From: Bacillus sp. FJAT-47783
Lineage (GTDB): Bacteria > Bacillota > Bacilli > Bacillales > Aeribacillaceae
Direction of reading: 5' to 3'
Assembly (NCBI RefSeq): GCF_022808615.1
Contig: NZ_JAKZKS010000001.1
Location: 310,001 to 374,000 of the forward strand
Length of the DNA stretch: 64,000 nucleotides
The position numbers were made by a program, and so were the translations under genes. The notes beneath the pieces are model-generated. The model saw only the letters and a list, made by a program, of their open reading frames with translations. It was not told the origin of the DNA and did not search any database. Shown here piece after piece: positions 1 to 8,660 of this stretch; within the stretch, counting starts at the first letter, position 1, and the number at the start of each line of letters is the position of its first letter.

Positions 1-663
1 GATTTTTAATAATTGCCCAACGTATATGTCATTTCCATTTAGCTGATTATAGTCACGAATGATTCGCTCACCATCACGACTTCCATAATACTTCATTGCA
101 ATTCGAAATAAATTCTCACCAGGTTGTACTTCATGAGTTATCACTTTTTGTTCGGATGGTTTCTTTACACTTTTTTCTTCGGGCACGACATCATTTTTGC
201 CAAAACCCTTTTGAGTTGTTTCTTTTTGTTGATTGACTTCTTCGTGATCATTTTCTTGTTGTGAAGGCTTATCTTCGTCTACTTGTTCTGAAGATACATC
301 CGTTTCTTCATTTGTCTTTTCTTCTGTTTCTTCTTGGGCATTCGTTTCCAATGCTGGATCATCTGGTGAATCCGTTCTTTTACTAAAATTAACAATCACA
401 GAATCTCCGATCGTTTCCTCTCCTATATTCGCACCATTTTTTTGCTCCAAATAGTACATAATGGATAGAACCATAAAAGGAAAAAAGATAAAAATTATGA
501 CAAGCAGGCGTATTAACGGATACTTCATTTTTAATTTAGGTTTGGACTGTTTTTGTTTATGCACTTCACGTCGAGGAGGGTATGACCCTGTTCTTTCTTT
601 CACTTCATCGATAAGTTTCTCTCTTAAAGATTGCGCCTGATCACTTCCTACTTTCTTCGTCAT
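1..663 (-). CDS. ypbE: LysM-domain membrane protein YpbE (3' end cut by window edge)
   Basis: The minus-strand frame is open from the ATG at 661-663 to the window edge (221 codons), so the stop lies outside. The protein has a basic cytoplasmic N-terminus, one membrane segment near residues 45-65, a long low-complexity Glu/Thr/Gln-rich linker, and a C-terminal LysM domain (HEVQPGENLFRIAMKYYGS, then NDIYVGQLLKI). That predicts a membrane-anchored protein with an extracytoplasmic peptidoglycan-binding module. Only a residue or two should be missing, judging from the usual LysM end. The start overlaps the ypbD 3' end by 23 bp, consistent with the ypbB-recS-ypbD-ypbE order of B. subtilis. No enzymatic role is known. 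Confidence 0.82.
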   Translation of the reverse strand, partial: MTKKVGSDQAQSLREKLIDEVKERTGSYPPRREVHKQKQSKPKLKMKYPLIRLLVIIFIFFPFMVLSIMYYLEQKNGANIGEETIGDSVIVNFSKRTDSPDDPALETNAQEETEEKTNEETDVSSEQVDEDKPSQQENDHEEVNQQKETTQKGFGKNDVVPEEKSVKKPSEQKVITHEVQPGENLFRIAMKYYGSRDGERIIRDYNQLNGNDIYVGQLLKI

Positions 664-1282
664 CGTTAAACGTCTCCCCCCGCTGAATTTTAATCGATTT
701 CAAATATTGAAAGCGAATATGTAAGGCAAAAAGAAAATCAATTAAAAAATGACTAAACATCGTTGTAAGCAAATTGTTCGTAAGTTCGAAGACAAGCCCT
801 AGCAAAAAACTAATAGCTGTTACTAGTATAAATAGGAACCATTTAGACAAATAACGTATATGCAATATCGCAAAAATAACACTCGCGATCATAATCCCAA
901 ATTTCGTTTGCAATACGCCTCGAAAAAGGATTTCTTCTGTAAAAGCAATGATGGTCGTTAAAAATAGAATTTCTAGTATGCTTCTTTTTTGAAATAATCG
1001 TTCATTAACTCCTCCGTCATCCAACATGTCGGCAGGAAGTATTTTCATGAAAAGAAAGTCGACAATGATCACTAAAAGAGCTAATCCTCCACCGTATATA
1101 ATTATTTCTGCAAAATCCAATTGTACGAAATGAAAGAGATGATGAATATCTTTAAATAAGAAAAAATACAATACGACCGATATAAAAAATAGTACGGCTT
1201 GTGTCAATAGTAAATTGACTAGCAGTTGTTGATCGTTCATTTGTTTTATCGCTTCTTGTTGCCTCTTAAACACATTTATCAC
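641..1282 (-). CDS. ypbD: CPBP/Abi-family intramembrane metalloprotease-like protein YpbD
   Basis: This 213-residue protein has about six membrane segments. It contains the CPBP (CAAX protease and bacteriocin-processing) signature: a TEEILFRG motif (EExxxR type) around residue 115, a downstream FAILHIRY motif supplying a candidate histidine, and SHFLIDF near the end. The family comprises intramembrane proteases such as Rce1 relatives; the substrate is unknown here. The assigned GTG start overlaps the recS stop codon (GTGA), which suggests translational coupling; a GTG nine bases further in is an alternative. It lies between recS and ypbE as in B. subtilis. Confidence 0.82.
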   Translation of the reverse strand: MINVFKRQQEAIKQMNDQQLLVNLLLTQAVLFFISVVLYFFLFKDIHHLFHFVQLDFAEIIIYGGGLALLVIIVDFLFMKILPADMLDDGGVNERLFQKRSILEILFLTTIIAFTEEILFRGVLQTKFGIMIASVIFAILHIRYLSKWFLFILVTAISFLLGLVFELTNNLLTTMFSHFLIDFLFALHIRFQYLKSIKIQRGETFNDDEESRK

Positions 1283-2769
1283 TCACTTTGGCGAAACATC
1301 CGCCTTAATTCTTGTTTCCAATCCATGAAATGCTTTGTATCCTCTAGTTGATTCATTCGTTTATATACATCCATATTGATTTGACAAATGTCGCAGCAAT
1401 TTTCCGGCTTTTCCTCCAACTCTTCACCGAAATAAGTAAGAAGCGTTTTACGTCGGCATGTTTTTTCATGTATCCAAGATATAAAGGCTTGTAGTTTTTG
1501 CTCTTTAATAGTGAATCTTTCTTTCATGTTAAGTTGAATTGTTTCGAGCATGTTTTGTGGAGATAGCTCCTTCACTTGTCGAATTAAGTGATCAAGATAG
1601 CGCCAACCTGTTTCAGAAAGTCCTAGCTGCGTCCACTCTTCCTCTTTCAAAAATTGTTTTTGGTTAAGACGTGAATGTTGAGTGAGAAAGGATAAGACAT
1701 GTTGAATAGATGATGTTGGTAACACTTCTGATTCGATAAGTGATTTTGGTACTTGTTCATCACCATTTGCCCATAACATTATAGCAATGCTATTTTCACC
1801 ATCTCTTCCAGCTCTCCCTATTTCTTGAATATACGCTTCAAAGCTTTGCGGAATATGGAAATGGATGACAAAACGAATATTCGGTTTATTAACGCCCATA
1901 CCGAAAGCGTTCGTCGCAATAATATAAGAAAGTTCATCATAGATAAATTGTTGTTGAATTAATTGACGATCCTCTTTACTCATTCCACCGTGATAATATG
2001 CGACACTCTCAATTCCGCTTTCTTTTAAATGCTTAGTTATTGTTTCGGTCCACGAACGGCTCGAGCAATAAACTATACCAGAGCCATCAAGCTCATACAT
2101 CCATTTCACAAGTCGTGCCATCTTCTCTTCAACGCTTTCACACTTTTCAATTGAGAAGGCAATATTTGAACGATTCATCGAATGTATGTGATAGCGTGGG
2201 TGCCTTAAGGAAAGGCTTGTCACAATATCTGCAATTACTTCCTTCGTGGCCGTCGCTGTTAATGCAAGACAAGGAGGATCACCTAGTTGCTTGCGCACTT
2301 CACCTAGCTTTGAATAGTCGGGGCGGAAATCGTGCCCCCACTGTGAAATACAGTGAGCTTCATCGACGACAAACAATGAAATGCGAGCTTGCTTCAATCG
2401 TTTTAATATAAATTCGACCTGTAATATTTCTGGAGAAACGAAAATAAATTTATAGGAATCGAGTGTCTGAAACACGAAATGTCGCTCTTCTTGATCTAAC
2501 ATACTATTAATGGCAACAACTCGTTTTTCACCAAATAGTTGCAACTGCTGTACTTGATCCTGCATTAAAGAAAGTAGAGGTGATACGATTAAAACCGCTC
2601 CTTTTAATACATAGCCTGGAAGCTGGTAACAAAGTGACTTCCCTCCACCTGTCGGCAATAATCCAATTACATCTTTTCCTCTTATAATCTCGTCAATGAT
2701 ATCCTTTTGACCAGGTCGAAATGTTCGATATCCAAATTTATTATGTAATAATTGTTCAACTTTCTCCAT
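1279..2769 (-). CDS. recS: RecQ-family ATP-dependent DNA helicase RecS
   Basis: This 496-residue 3'-5' helicase has Walker A (GLLPTGGGKSLCYQLP, near residue 37), a DEAH box followed by the RecQ aromatic-rich loop (VVDEAHCISQWGHDFRPDY, near 134), motif VI (QEIGRAGRDG) and a C-terminal Cys cluster (CRRK...CCDICQ) for RecQ zinc binding. No HRDC domain follows, which is typical of the short B. subtilis paralog RecS rather than full-length RecQ. Family knowledge points to processing of recombination intermediates and stalled forks. Its ATG overlaps the ypbB stop region at 2769, and ypbD follows with a 4-bp overlap, so ypbB-recS-ypbD-ypbE is probably one transcription unit. Confidence 0.93.
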   Translation of the reverse strand: MEKVEQLLHNKFGYRTFRPGQKDIIDEIIRGKDVIGLLPTGGGKSLCYQLPGYVLKGAVLIVSPLLSLMQDQVQQLQLFGEKRVVAINSMLDQEERHFVFQTLDSYKFIFVSPEILQVEFILKRLKQARISLFVVDEAHCISQWGHDFRPDYSKLGEVRKQLGDPPCLALTATATKEVIADIVTSLSLRHPRYHIHSMNRSNIAFSIEKCESVEEKMARLVKWMYELDGSGIVYCSSRSWTETITKHLKESGIESVAYYHGGMSKEDRQLIQQQFIYDELSYIIATNAFGMGVNKPNIRFVIHFHIPQSFEAYIQEIGRAGRDGENSIAIMLWANGDEQVPKSLIESEVLPTSSIQHVLSFLTQHSRLNQKQFLKEEEWTQLGLSETGWRYLDHLIRQVKELSPQNMLETIQLNMKERFTIKEQKLQAFISWIHEKTCRRKTLLTYFGEELEEKPENCCDICQINMDVYKRMNQLEDTKHFMDWKQELRRMFRQSE

Positions 2770-3833
2770 TACGCTTCCCCCTTAGCGGCAATCGCCATGG
2801 CGAGACGAATATGGAAATAACTATATTGATTTTGTAAACTTTCTTTAATGATCCTAAGTTTACTCGTTTTCAACTCCCTCATTTTTCGCCAAATTTTTTC
2901 AATGTCATCTTGATGTAGAAAACTAGACACATTAAAATTAGGAACATTTAAGGCAATTTCAACAAAATGATCTTCAATTGTACTATGCTTTAAGTTTCGG
3001 ATTTGTGCGATTTCATCAATGTTATACCCCTTTTGCCAGTAGGAATACGTTAATTGTGTGGAAGCGGTTAACGTATGTTTTTTTATTTGACCGTTCATAA
3101 TACCAGCTATAATCGGAAACTGAACCGGTTTTTCTTGTATTGTCATTAATATATAATGAATGGTAGCAACAAAACGAATATATATATATGTTGAATCCTC
3201 ATTCATCTTATTGGCAATTTGTTCGTTTGTCATCCCAATTCTTTTGTAACCTGTTAATCGATACATAAAAATTTGAGCATCTTTTTCGTGTTTATTTTTT
3301 AATAAATGATGTAGCTCTTTGTAAAGTTCATTGACTAATTGTTGTTTCGTATAAGGGAGTGAAAAAATATACGTTTTAACAAATTGTAATACATCCAATT
3401 GTTGTGATAGTGGAATATAGTTTTTATGACCATAAGATAAGTTCGATAGTGTTTGTACAAGCAAAGCGAATCGGTTCCAAAAAAGACCCGTTTCATTTGA
3501 ATAGGTCCATCCATTTAATGATTGTGGGATCGGAGATTTTTTTAGCTGCTCGAATAACTCATTATCACCCACTTTTGTTAGACAATACTGATTTTGCTCG
3601 ATTTTTTCAATAAACGCGTTTTTTTTCAAGTATTCAATACTGTCCATCAATGTTTGTCGATTAAGTGTCGGGAATAAGCCAAAGAAATTCGAAACATGAA
3701 AGATTATCCCATCTTGGATGGTTTGTGATGATCGTTTCCCTTTTAATAAATGATAAACCGCTGAAATGGTTCGTTCATGTCGGAACTTTTTAATCAAAAA
3801 TAGCGTAATAATATTAAAAAAAGAATGACTCAC
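2769..3833 (-). CDS. ypbB: YpbB, helix-turn-helix protein encoded with RecS
   Basis: The open frame extends to 3842, but the best ribosome site (AAGGTG) sits six bases before a GTG at 3831-3833. The product (about 354 residues, VSHSFFNIITLF...) is close to the B. subtilis YpbB length. The C-terminal third resembles the helix-turn-helix domain found at the C-termini of some RecQ helicases (KGYNIDEIAQIRNLKHSTIED, residues about 265-285). With the adjacent helicase, this suggests that RecS and YpbB act together, one supplying the motor and the other a DNA-binding module. That partnership is inferred from operon context. It is transcribed divergently from the ferredoxin gene. Confidence 0.85.
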   Translation of the reverse strand: MSHSFFNIITLFLIKKFRHERTISAVYHLLKGKRSSQTIQDGIIFHVSNFFGLFPTLNRQTLMDSIEYLKKNAFIEKIEQNQYCLTKVGDNELFEQLKKSPIPQSLNGWTYSNETGLFWNRFALLVQTLSNLSYGHKNYIPLSQQLDVLQFVKTYIFSLPYTKQQLVNELYKELHHLLKNKHEKDAQIFMYRLTGYKRIGMTNEQIANKMNEDSTYIYIRFVATIHYILMTIQEKPVQFPIIAGIMNGQIKKHTLTASTQLTYSYWQKGYNIDEIAQIRNLKHSTIEDHFVEIALNVPNFNVSSFLHQDDIEKIWRKMRELKTSKLRIIKESLQNQYSYFHIRLAMAIAAKGEA

Positions 3834-3953
3834 CCACATCACCTTAGATAATTTGACATTTTTCGATTGTATGCCATTATTTTATCAGATTTGGAACAAC
3901 AAATGGTGACAAACTACGTAATGTAGATAGTAGAATTTCCCCAACCCCTTGTG

Positions 3954-3968
3954 TGATAAGGATTCTCA
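3954..3968. promoter_or_regulatory. Fur-like operator candidate upstream of ferredoxin
   Basis: TGATAAG-G-ATTCTCA matches the 7-1-7 Fur consensus (TGATAAT-N-ATTATCA) at 12 of 14 defined positions. It lies just upstream of the ferredoxin -35 element and about 120 bp upstream of the ypbB start. Its position upstream of the promoter core is not ideal for simple repression, so this is a weak call. Confidence 0.3.
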
Positions 3969-3980
3969 ATGACTTTACTA

Positions 3981-4009
3981 TTGAAATGTTTGTTATTCCA
4001 TTTTACAAT
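3981..4009 (+). promoter_or_regulatory. Sigma-A promoter of the ferredoxin gene
   Basis: TTGAAA at 3981-3986, a 17-bp spacer and TACAAT at 4004-4009 form a near-consensus sigma-A promoter. It would give a leader of roughly 110 bases before the ferredoxin start. Confidence 0.65.
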
Positions 4010-4097
4010 ATGGTTAAGGTTCATGTTTCCATTCTTCAACTAGATGAAAGACAACGATCTATTGAAGTTAAAATATTTTTTAATACGCAGGATTTAA

Positions 4098-4373
<276 letters not shown>

Positions 4374-4376
4374 ACT

Positions 4377-4412
4377 AAAAAAATCCCTGCATGAGTGTCA
4401 GGGATTTTTTTA
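4377..4412 (+). terminator. Rho-independent terminator of fer
   Basis: The stem ATCCCTG/CAGGGAT with a 9-base loop is followed by seven T residues and preceded by an A run, so it could also act on the opposing strand for ribU. Confidence 0.85.
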
Positions 4413-4432
4413 TTCCAAACGAAATCTCTGCA

Positions 4433-5017
4433 TTAGGCAGGGATTTTACGATGAAGCTTATACTCCATTGGTCGAATGAGTTTATGATATAAGAAATAAA
4501 ACAATGTTGTAACGAGTAATCCTTTTATTAAATTAAACGGTAAAATACCTGTTATAATTAATAATTTTACATCATGCGATTGCATTTGTGGCATATTTAA
4601 GAAATAGGTGTAAGCAGGAAGAATAACAAAGTAGTTTAACAAGGCCATTCCTACAGTCATAAAGATCGTCCCTACTACTAATCCAATAACCGCTCCTTTT
4701 AATGATCGCATTTTCTTAAAAATAAAAGAAAACGGAATAATGAGAAAAACGCCTGCAATAAAATTCGCTGCTTGGTCTATAGGTACACCCGTTGCACTTG
4801 ATTGAATAAAAAAGTGAAGAATGTTTTTAATAGCCTCAACAATGATACCTGCTACAGGGCCGAACATAATGAGTGCAATAATTGCTGGAATATCACTAAA
4901 GTCAACTTTTAAATACGGTGGTAAACCTGGCAACGGAAAGTTTAACACCATTAGAATAAATGAAATACTGCTTAAAACACCAATAAATACAAGTTTAAAC
5001 GCTTTTGATTGAAACAT
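4433..5017 (-). CDS. ribU: Riboflavin ECF transporter S component RibU
   Basis: This 194-residue hydrophobic protein has about five to six membrane helices. The conserved S-component features include SDIPAIIALIMFGPVAG in the N-terminal half and an NLIKGLLV motif near the C-terminus. RibU (formerly YpaA) binds riboflavin and works with the shared EcfA1/A2/T energizing module, which is not in this window. It lies downstream of an FMN riboswitch with an intrinsic terminator between them, so expression should fall when FMN is abundant. It occupies the same place beside fer and serA as in B. subtilis. Confidence 0.94.
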   Translation of the reverse strand: MFQSKAFKLVFIGVLSSISFILMVLNFPLPGLPPYLKVDFSDIPAIIALIMFGPVAGIIVEAIKNILHFFIQSSATGVPIDQAANFIAGVFLIIPFSFIFKKMRSLKGAVIGLVVGTIFMTVGMALLNYFVILPAYTYFLNMPQMQSHDVKLLIITGILPFNLIKGLLVTTLFYFLYHKLIRPMEYKLHRKIPA

Positions 5018-5091
5018 ATTTTCCCTCTCTCCTTTTAAGATTCACCTTAAAAAAGAAGGAAGGTTCAAAGTGACCAAGCAAAAATGGAAAT

Positions 5092-5121
5092 AAAAACCCT
5101 CTACAATATGATGTAGAGGGA
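5092..5121 (-). terminator. FMN riboswitch expression-platform terminator (ribU)
   Basis: On the minus strand, CCCTCTACA and TGTAGAGGG arms pair around a short loop and are followed by a U-rich tail. The hairpin lies between the riboswitch aptamer and ribU, so it is the likely transcription attenuator. Confidence 0.8.
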
Positions 5122-5176
5122 GAATTGCAGGCCAAATAAACGTTTGAATAAACCATTTTTCAAACGTGTGAACCTT

Positions 5177-5303
5177 CATCTCCTCCCATCCAGACTATAC
5201 TGTCGGCTCTGGAATTTCACCAGATCCTGCCACTTACGGCTCGCGGGCTCTAGAATCACGATTCTTTACCGCCGGTCGGGAATTTCACCCTGCCCCGAAG
5301 ATG
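5177..5303 (-). ncRNA. FMN riboswitch (RFN element) controlling ribU
   Basis: Read on the minus strand, the region carries the conserved RFN blocks: CTTCGGGGCAGGGTG, then CCCGACCGGCGGT, AGCCCGCGAGC, and the closing GACAGTATAGTCTGGATGGG. This six-stem aptamer binds FMN. The downstream hairpin at 5092-5121 indicates control by premature termination. Confidence 0.97.
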
Positions 5304-5328
5304 AACCAAATATTTTGTTTTCAAGATA

Positions 5329-5357
5329 ATTATACATAATTCTACCTTGATTGTGAA
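5329..5357 (-). promoter_or_regulatory. Sigma-A promoter of the ribU riboswitch leader
   Basis: On the minus strand, TTCACA (5352-5357), a 17-bp spacer and a perfect TATAAT (5329-5334) lie about 25 bp upstream of the RFN aptamer. Confidence 0.7.
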
Positions 5358-5449
5358 TAAAACAGCTTTTTTTCTTTTAAATTGTTTTTTTTCTTAAAAA
5401 CATGAAATACAAATAACGTAAACGCTTTCAATCTGTAAAGTTTTAAACC

Positions 5450-5491
5450 TTGACAAAAGTAACTTTAGTAAGTTAAAATTATCAGAAATTT
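5450..5491 (+). promoter_or_regulatory. serA promoter with overlapping CodY-like box
   Basis: TTGACA at 5450-5455 is followed after 18 bp by TAAAAT (5474-5479). The sequence AATTATCAGAAATTT (5477-5491) matches the CodY consensus AATTTTCWGAAAATT at 13 of 15 positions and overlaps the -10 region and probable start site. Repression by CodY in amino-acid-rich conditions is therefore plausible, which would fit the role of serA in serine synthesis. Confidence 0.5.
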
Positions 5492-5531
5492 CATTATTGC
5501 GATACTTACTAACATTAGGGGGATTAGCTAA

Positions 5532-7103
5532 ATGTTCCATGTACTTGTTTCTGATGCCATTAGTTCTATCGGTTTAAAGCCATTATTGGAGTCTTCAAAT
5601 GTGCAAGTTGTTCAAAAAAAGATTGACGAAGTAGAAGATTTAACTCGTTTTGATGCACTATTAGTACGAAGCGCTACAAAAGTGACGAATGATTTATTAG
5701 AAAAAATGACAAATTTAAAAATTGTCGGTCGAGCAGGAGTCGGCGTTGATAATATCGATGTGGAGGCTGCTACAAAACACGGAATCGTTGTCATTAATGC
5801 GCCTAATGGGAATACGATTTCAACAGCTGAACATACATTTGCTATGATGATGGCACTATTACGGCATATTCCCCAAGCGAATGTATCGGTTAAGTCCGGA
5901 GAATGGAATCGGTCGGCCTATGTTGGTACTGAGCTCTACGGAAAAGAACTCGGTATAATCGGTCTCGGACGCATCGGGGGAGAAATTGCTAAACGGGCAA
6001 AGGCTTTTGGTATGACCGTTCATGTATTTGATCCATTTTTAACGAAAGAGCGTGCGAAAAAAATTGGCGTTAACAGCTACTCATTAGACGAATTGCTAAC
6101 AAATGCAGATATCATTACAGTGCATACTCCTCTAACAAAAGAGACGAGAGGACTATTAGGAAAAGAAAATCTAGCAAAGACAAAGCAAGGTGTGTATTTA
6201 TTAAACTGTGCTCGCGGTGGCATTATTGATGAAGAAGCACTGATTGAATTTATTGAAAAAGGACACGTACGAGGTGTTGCCCTAGATGTGTTTGAAGTTG
6301 AACCACCTGTTCATAATAAGCTTCTTGAATATGAACAAGTGATTGTCACACCACATCTAGGTGCTTCAACGAAAGAAGCTCAGTTAAATGTGGCATCTCA
6401 AGTCGCAGAGGAAGTGCTGAAATTTTTAGATGGACATCCTGTATCTTCTTCCATTAACTTACCAACGTTATCAAAAGAAATATACGAAAAGATCCAACCA
6501 TTTTATAAGCTTGCCAAAAAAATTGGCTCACTCGGATCTCAATGTATGAAAGAGCCTGTAGCAGAAATTGAAATTGCTTACGAAGGTTCTGTAGGTGAAT
6601 TAGAAACCGCTTTTATTACAAAAAGCTTTCTCTCTGCCTTTTTAAATGAACGTATTGCTTCTACTGTCAATGAAGTGAACGCTGGTATTATTGCAAGTGA
6701 ACGTGGTATTAACTATAGTGAAAAGATTGTCTCTAACACTTCAGGATATGAAAATTGTATAAGTATTACAATTAAAGGAGAAACAAATTCTTTTAATGTT
6801 AAAGCGACATACATCCCTCATTTCGGTGAAAGAATAATCGAAATTAATGGATATGACATTGACTTCTATCCAACAGGTGTTTTACTATATATCCAACATA
6901 TTGACCAACCTGGTGTCATTGGTCGCGTTGGAAATGTTTTAGGTGAACATCATGTCAACATTGCGACAATGCAAGTTGGACGAAAAGAAGCAGGCGGAGA
7001 AGCAATTATGATGCTATCCTTTGATAAACCGCTTGATGAAGCATTAATTCAAAAATTGTCTTCATTTGACGATATTGTTTCAATACGGACGATTTATTTA
7101 TAA
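5532..7103 (+). CDS. serA: D-3-phosphoglycerate dehydrogenase
   Basis: This 523-residue enzyme catalyses the first step of serine synthesis, oxidizing 3-phosphoglycerate to 3-phosphohydroxypyruvate with NAD. The domain order is a D-2-hydroxyacid dehydrogenase substrate domain, a Rossmann fold (GLGRIGGEIAKRAKAFG, near 145), the catalytic region (LNCARGGIIDEEAL; TPHLGAST with the catalytic His), an intervening ASB domain (about 320-450) and a C-terminal ACT domain (QPGVIGRVGNVLGEHHVNI). This is the long form of SerA, with ASB and ACT regulatory domains. SD is TAGGGGGA. Monocistronic, with a terminator immediately after. Confidence 0.97.
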   Translation: MFHVLVSDAISSIGLKPLLESSNVQVVQKKIDEVEDLTRFDALLVRSATKVTNDLLEKMTNLKIVGRAGVGVDNIDVEAATKHGIVVINAPNGNTISTAEHTFAMMMALLRHIPQANVSVKSGEWNRSAYVGTELYGKELGIIGLGRIGGEIAKRAKAFGMTVHVFDPFLTKERAKKIGVNSYSLDELLTNADIITVHTPLTKETRGLLGKENLAKTKQGVYLLNCARGGIIDEEALIEFIEKGHVRGVALDVFEVEPPVHNKLLEYEQVIVTPHLGASTKEAQLNVASQVAEEVLKFLDGHPVSSSINLPTLSKEIYEKIQPFYKLAKKIGSLGSQCMKEPVAEIEIAYEGSVGELETAFITKSFLSAFLNERIASTVNEVNAGIIASERGINYSEKIVSNTSGYENCISITIKGETNSFNVKATYIPHFGERIIEINGYDIDFYPTGVLLYIQHIDQPGVIGRVGNVLGEHHVNIATMQVGRKEAGGEAIMMLSFDKPLDEALIQKLSSFDDIVSIRTIYL

Positions 7104-7106
7104 TGT

Positions 7107-7146
7107 AAAAAGCCAGGCGAATGGATTTCGACTGGCTTTTATTTTT
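7107..7146 (+). terminator. Terminator of serA
   Basis: AAAAAGCCAG pairs with CTGGCTTTT across a loop, and a T-rich tail follows. Confidence 0.8.
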
Positions 7147-7259
7147 CGTTTTGAAAAGATCTTCCCTCAAGTTTAAAAATGTCAAAAAAGCTGTGGACAT
7201 TTGACGAAACCTACATAACTCTCTCTGATTTAGTTCAAAGTCAATTAAGGGGCTTCCAC

Positions 7260-7937
7260 TTATGTATAAATCATCAACTCTTGATTTGGATAAATTGTGT
7301 GTGAAGATAAACCGTTCCACTTCATTAACTTATCCACTGAAACATTGTATTGATTAGATATTCTCCACAATGTATCTCCATGTTTCACGACAACAATTTT
7401 CACTTGACTAGTTACCTCTGCCACTCCACCATAATCCGTTTCATTTAAGGCAAGTAATGGATCAAATGCATTCTTTTTATCAAAAGTCCAGCTACCTTGA
7501 TGTGCTTCAAAATGAAGATGAGTACCAGTCGAAATACCCGTGCTTCCAACTATACCAATTACTTGACCTTTTTTCACTATGTCTCCTTCAGCAACATGGC
7601 GTTCACTTAAGTGAGCATATACCGTTTCAATTCCACTTTGATGAAGAATGAAAATAACATGACCGTACGAATCTGAATAATAAGAACGATTTACGCGACC
7701 TCCATCAACACTTTTAACCTGTTCTCCTTCTTTTGCACCAATGTCAATTCCCTTATGTTTTCCATTCCTTGTTCCGAATTTATCGGTTAAAACACCGTCA
7801 ATCGGCTTTACCCACCCATCTATATTCATCTTCGAATTAGTTTCTGCCAATGGTTCCAAAGATTGAAGCATTAGAATGCAAAAAAACAATCCTAGTAATA
7901 CCAATCTACTTAATGTACGGTAAATCTGCAAAAACAT
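7260..7937 (-). CDS. M23-family peptidoglycan endopeptidase with LysM domain
   Basis: The ATG at 7937 is preceded by GGGAGGA at correct spacing; the frame is open further upstream, but that is unlikely to be translated. The 225-residue product has an N-terminal hydrophobic signal or anchor segment, then an M23 metallopeptidase domain with zinc ligands in HKGIDIG and HLHFE and the GIVGSTGISTGTH block, then one C-terminal LysM repeat (VKHGDTLWRISNQYNVSVDKLMKWN). Family knowledge predicts a secreted enzyme that cleaves peptide cross-bridges of cell wall or spore cortex. It is alone between serA and phaQ. Whether it acts in growth or sporulation cannot be told. Confidence 0.88.
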   Translation of the reverse strand: MFLQIYRTLSRLVLLGLFFCILMLQSLEPLAETNSKMNIDGWVKPIDGVLTDKFGTRNGKHKGIDIGAKEGEQVKSVDGGRVNRSYYSDSYGHVIFILHQSGIETVYAHLSERHVAEGDIVKKGQVIGIVGSTGISTGTHLHFEAHQGSWTFDKKNAFDPLLALNETDYGGVAEVTSQVKIVVVKHGDTLWRISNQYNVSVDKLMKWNGLSSHTIYPNQELMIYT

Positions 7938-8158
7938 ATAAATCCTCCCGTTCAATATTTCACCTTGAAGTTTTGAAGCCAAGTGCTTCCATCAGTTATT
8001 TGTAACCTATTGACCCTTAGTTTCTCGTACATTACTAGTGTGTTTGTCTATTTGTTATTTCATACATAAAAAAACAGAAAAAGGATTATACACCTCTACG
8101 ATTAGAAAATTCACACTATTTAATCGTTTTAAAACTATTCTCTTTACAAAACACCACC

Positions 8159-8179
8159 TATATGTGTAAAATACATATA
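8159..8179. promoter_or_regulatory. Inverted repeat upstream of phaQ, candidate PhaQ operator
   Basis: Perfect 7-bp arms TATATGT and ACATATA are separated by seven bases and lie about 30 bp upstream of the phaQ GTG. PadR-type repressors recognise ATGT/ACAT dyads, and PhaQ belongs to that family, so autorepression of the phaQP operon is the natural reading. Confidence 0.6.
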
Positions 8180-8207
8180 TAAGCAAAAAATTATTGAGGT
8201 GTTTTTT

Positions 8208-8660
8208 GTGACTAAAGATAAAAAAGAATTTTCAGTTAGTCCTTCTAAAAACTTTATTTTACCATTTATTTTATTACTGCTGAGTCGAATGTCCCTTCAT
8301 GGTTACGAATTAATTCAAAAGTTGCACTCTTTTGGTTTTCAAACGCTCGATCAAGGGAATTTGTATCGTTTGTTACGTAGTCTTGAAAATGATAACTTAG
8401 TCATTTCAGAATGGGATACAACAGGAAGCGGCCCAGCCAAGCGCCTTTACTCCATTACTGAATCTGGGAAAGATTACTTAAAAACATATGCAAACCAACT
8501 GGAACATTATCAAACCTTGCTCGATCAATTTTTTAATATGTATTCAAGTATCCTTGAGCTCTATTTACCTTCTTTTCCGAAGGAGGACACTATAGAGAAA
8601 CAATCTACCACTAATAAGGGGAGGAATTCAAATGACACAAAGAAAGACAGCAACAAATAA
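8208..8660 (+). CDS. phaQ: PadR-family regulator PhaQ of PHA granule genes
   Basis: This 150-residue winged-helix regulator has a PadR core (LLSRMSLHGYELIQKL, then QGNLYRLLRSLENDNLVIS and RLYSITESGKDYL). In Bacillus megaterium, PhaQ represses its own operon with phaP and is titrated by PHA polymer (literature knowledge). SD TGAGGTG is spaced six bases from the GTG at 8208, so this start is preferred to the in-frame GTG at 8199, which overlaps the SD. It overlaps phaP by 29 bp. The polar, Ser/Thr/Asn-rich tail past residue 125 looks dispensable. Confidence 0.88.
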   Translation: MTKDKKEFSVSPSKNFILPFILLLLSRMSLHGYELIQKLHSFGFQTLDQGNLYRLLRSLENDNLVISEWDTTGSGPAKRLYSITESGKDYLKTYANQLEHYQTLLDQFFNMYSSILELYLPSFPKEDTIEKQSTTNKGRNSNDTKKDSNK

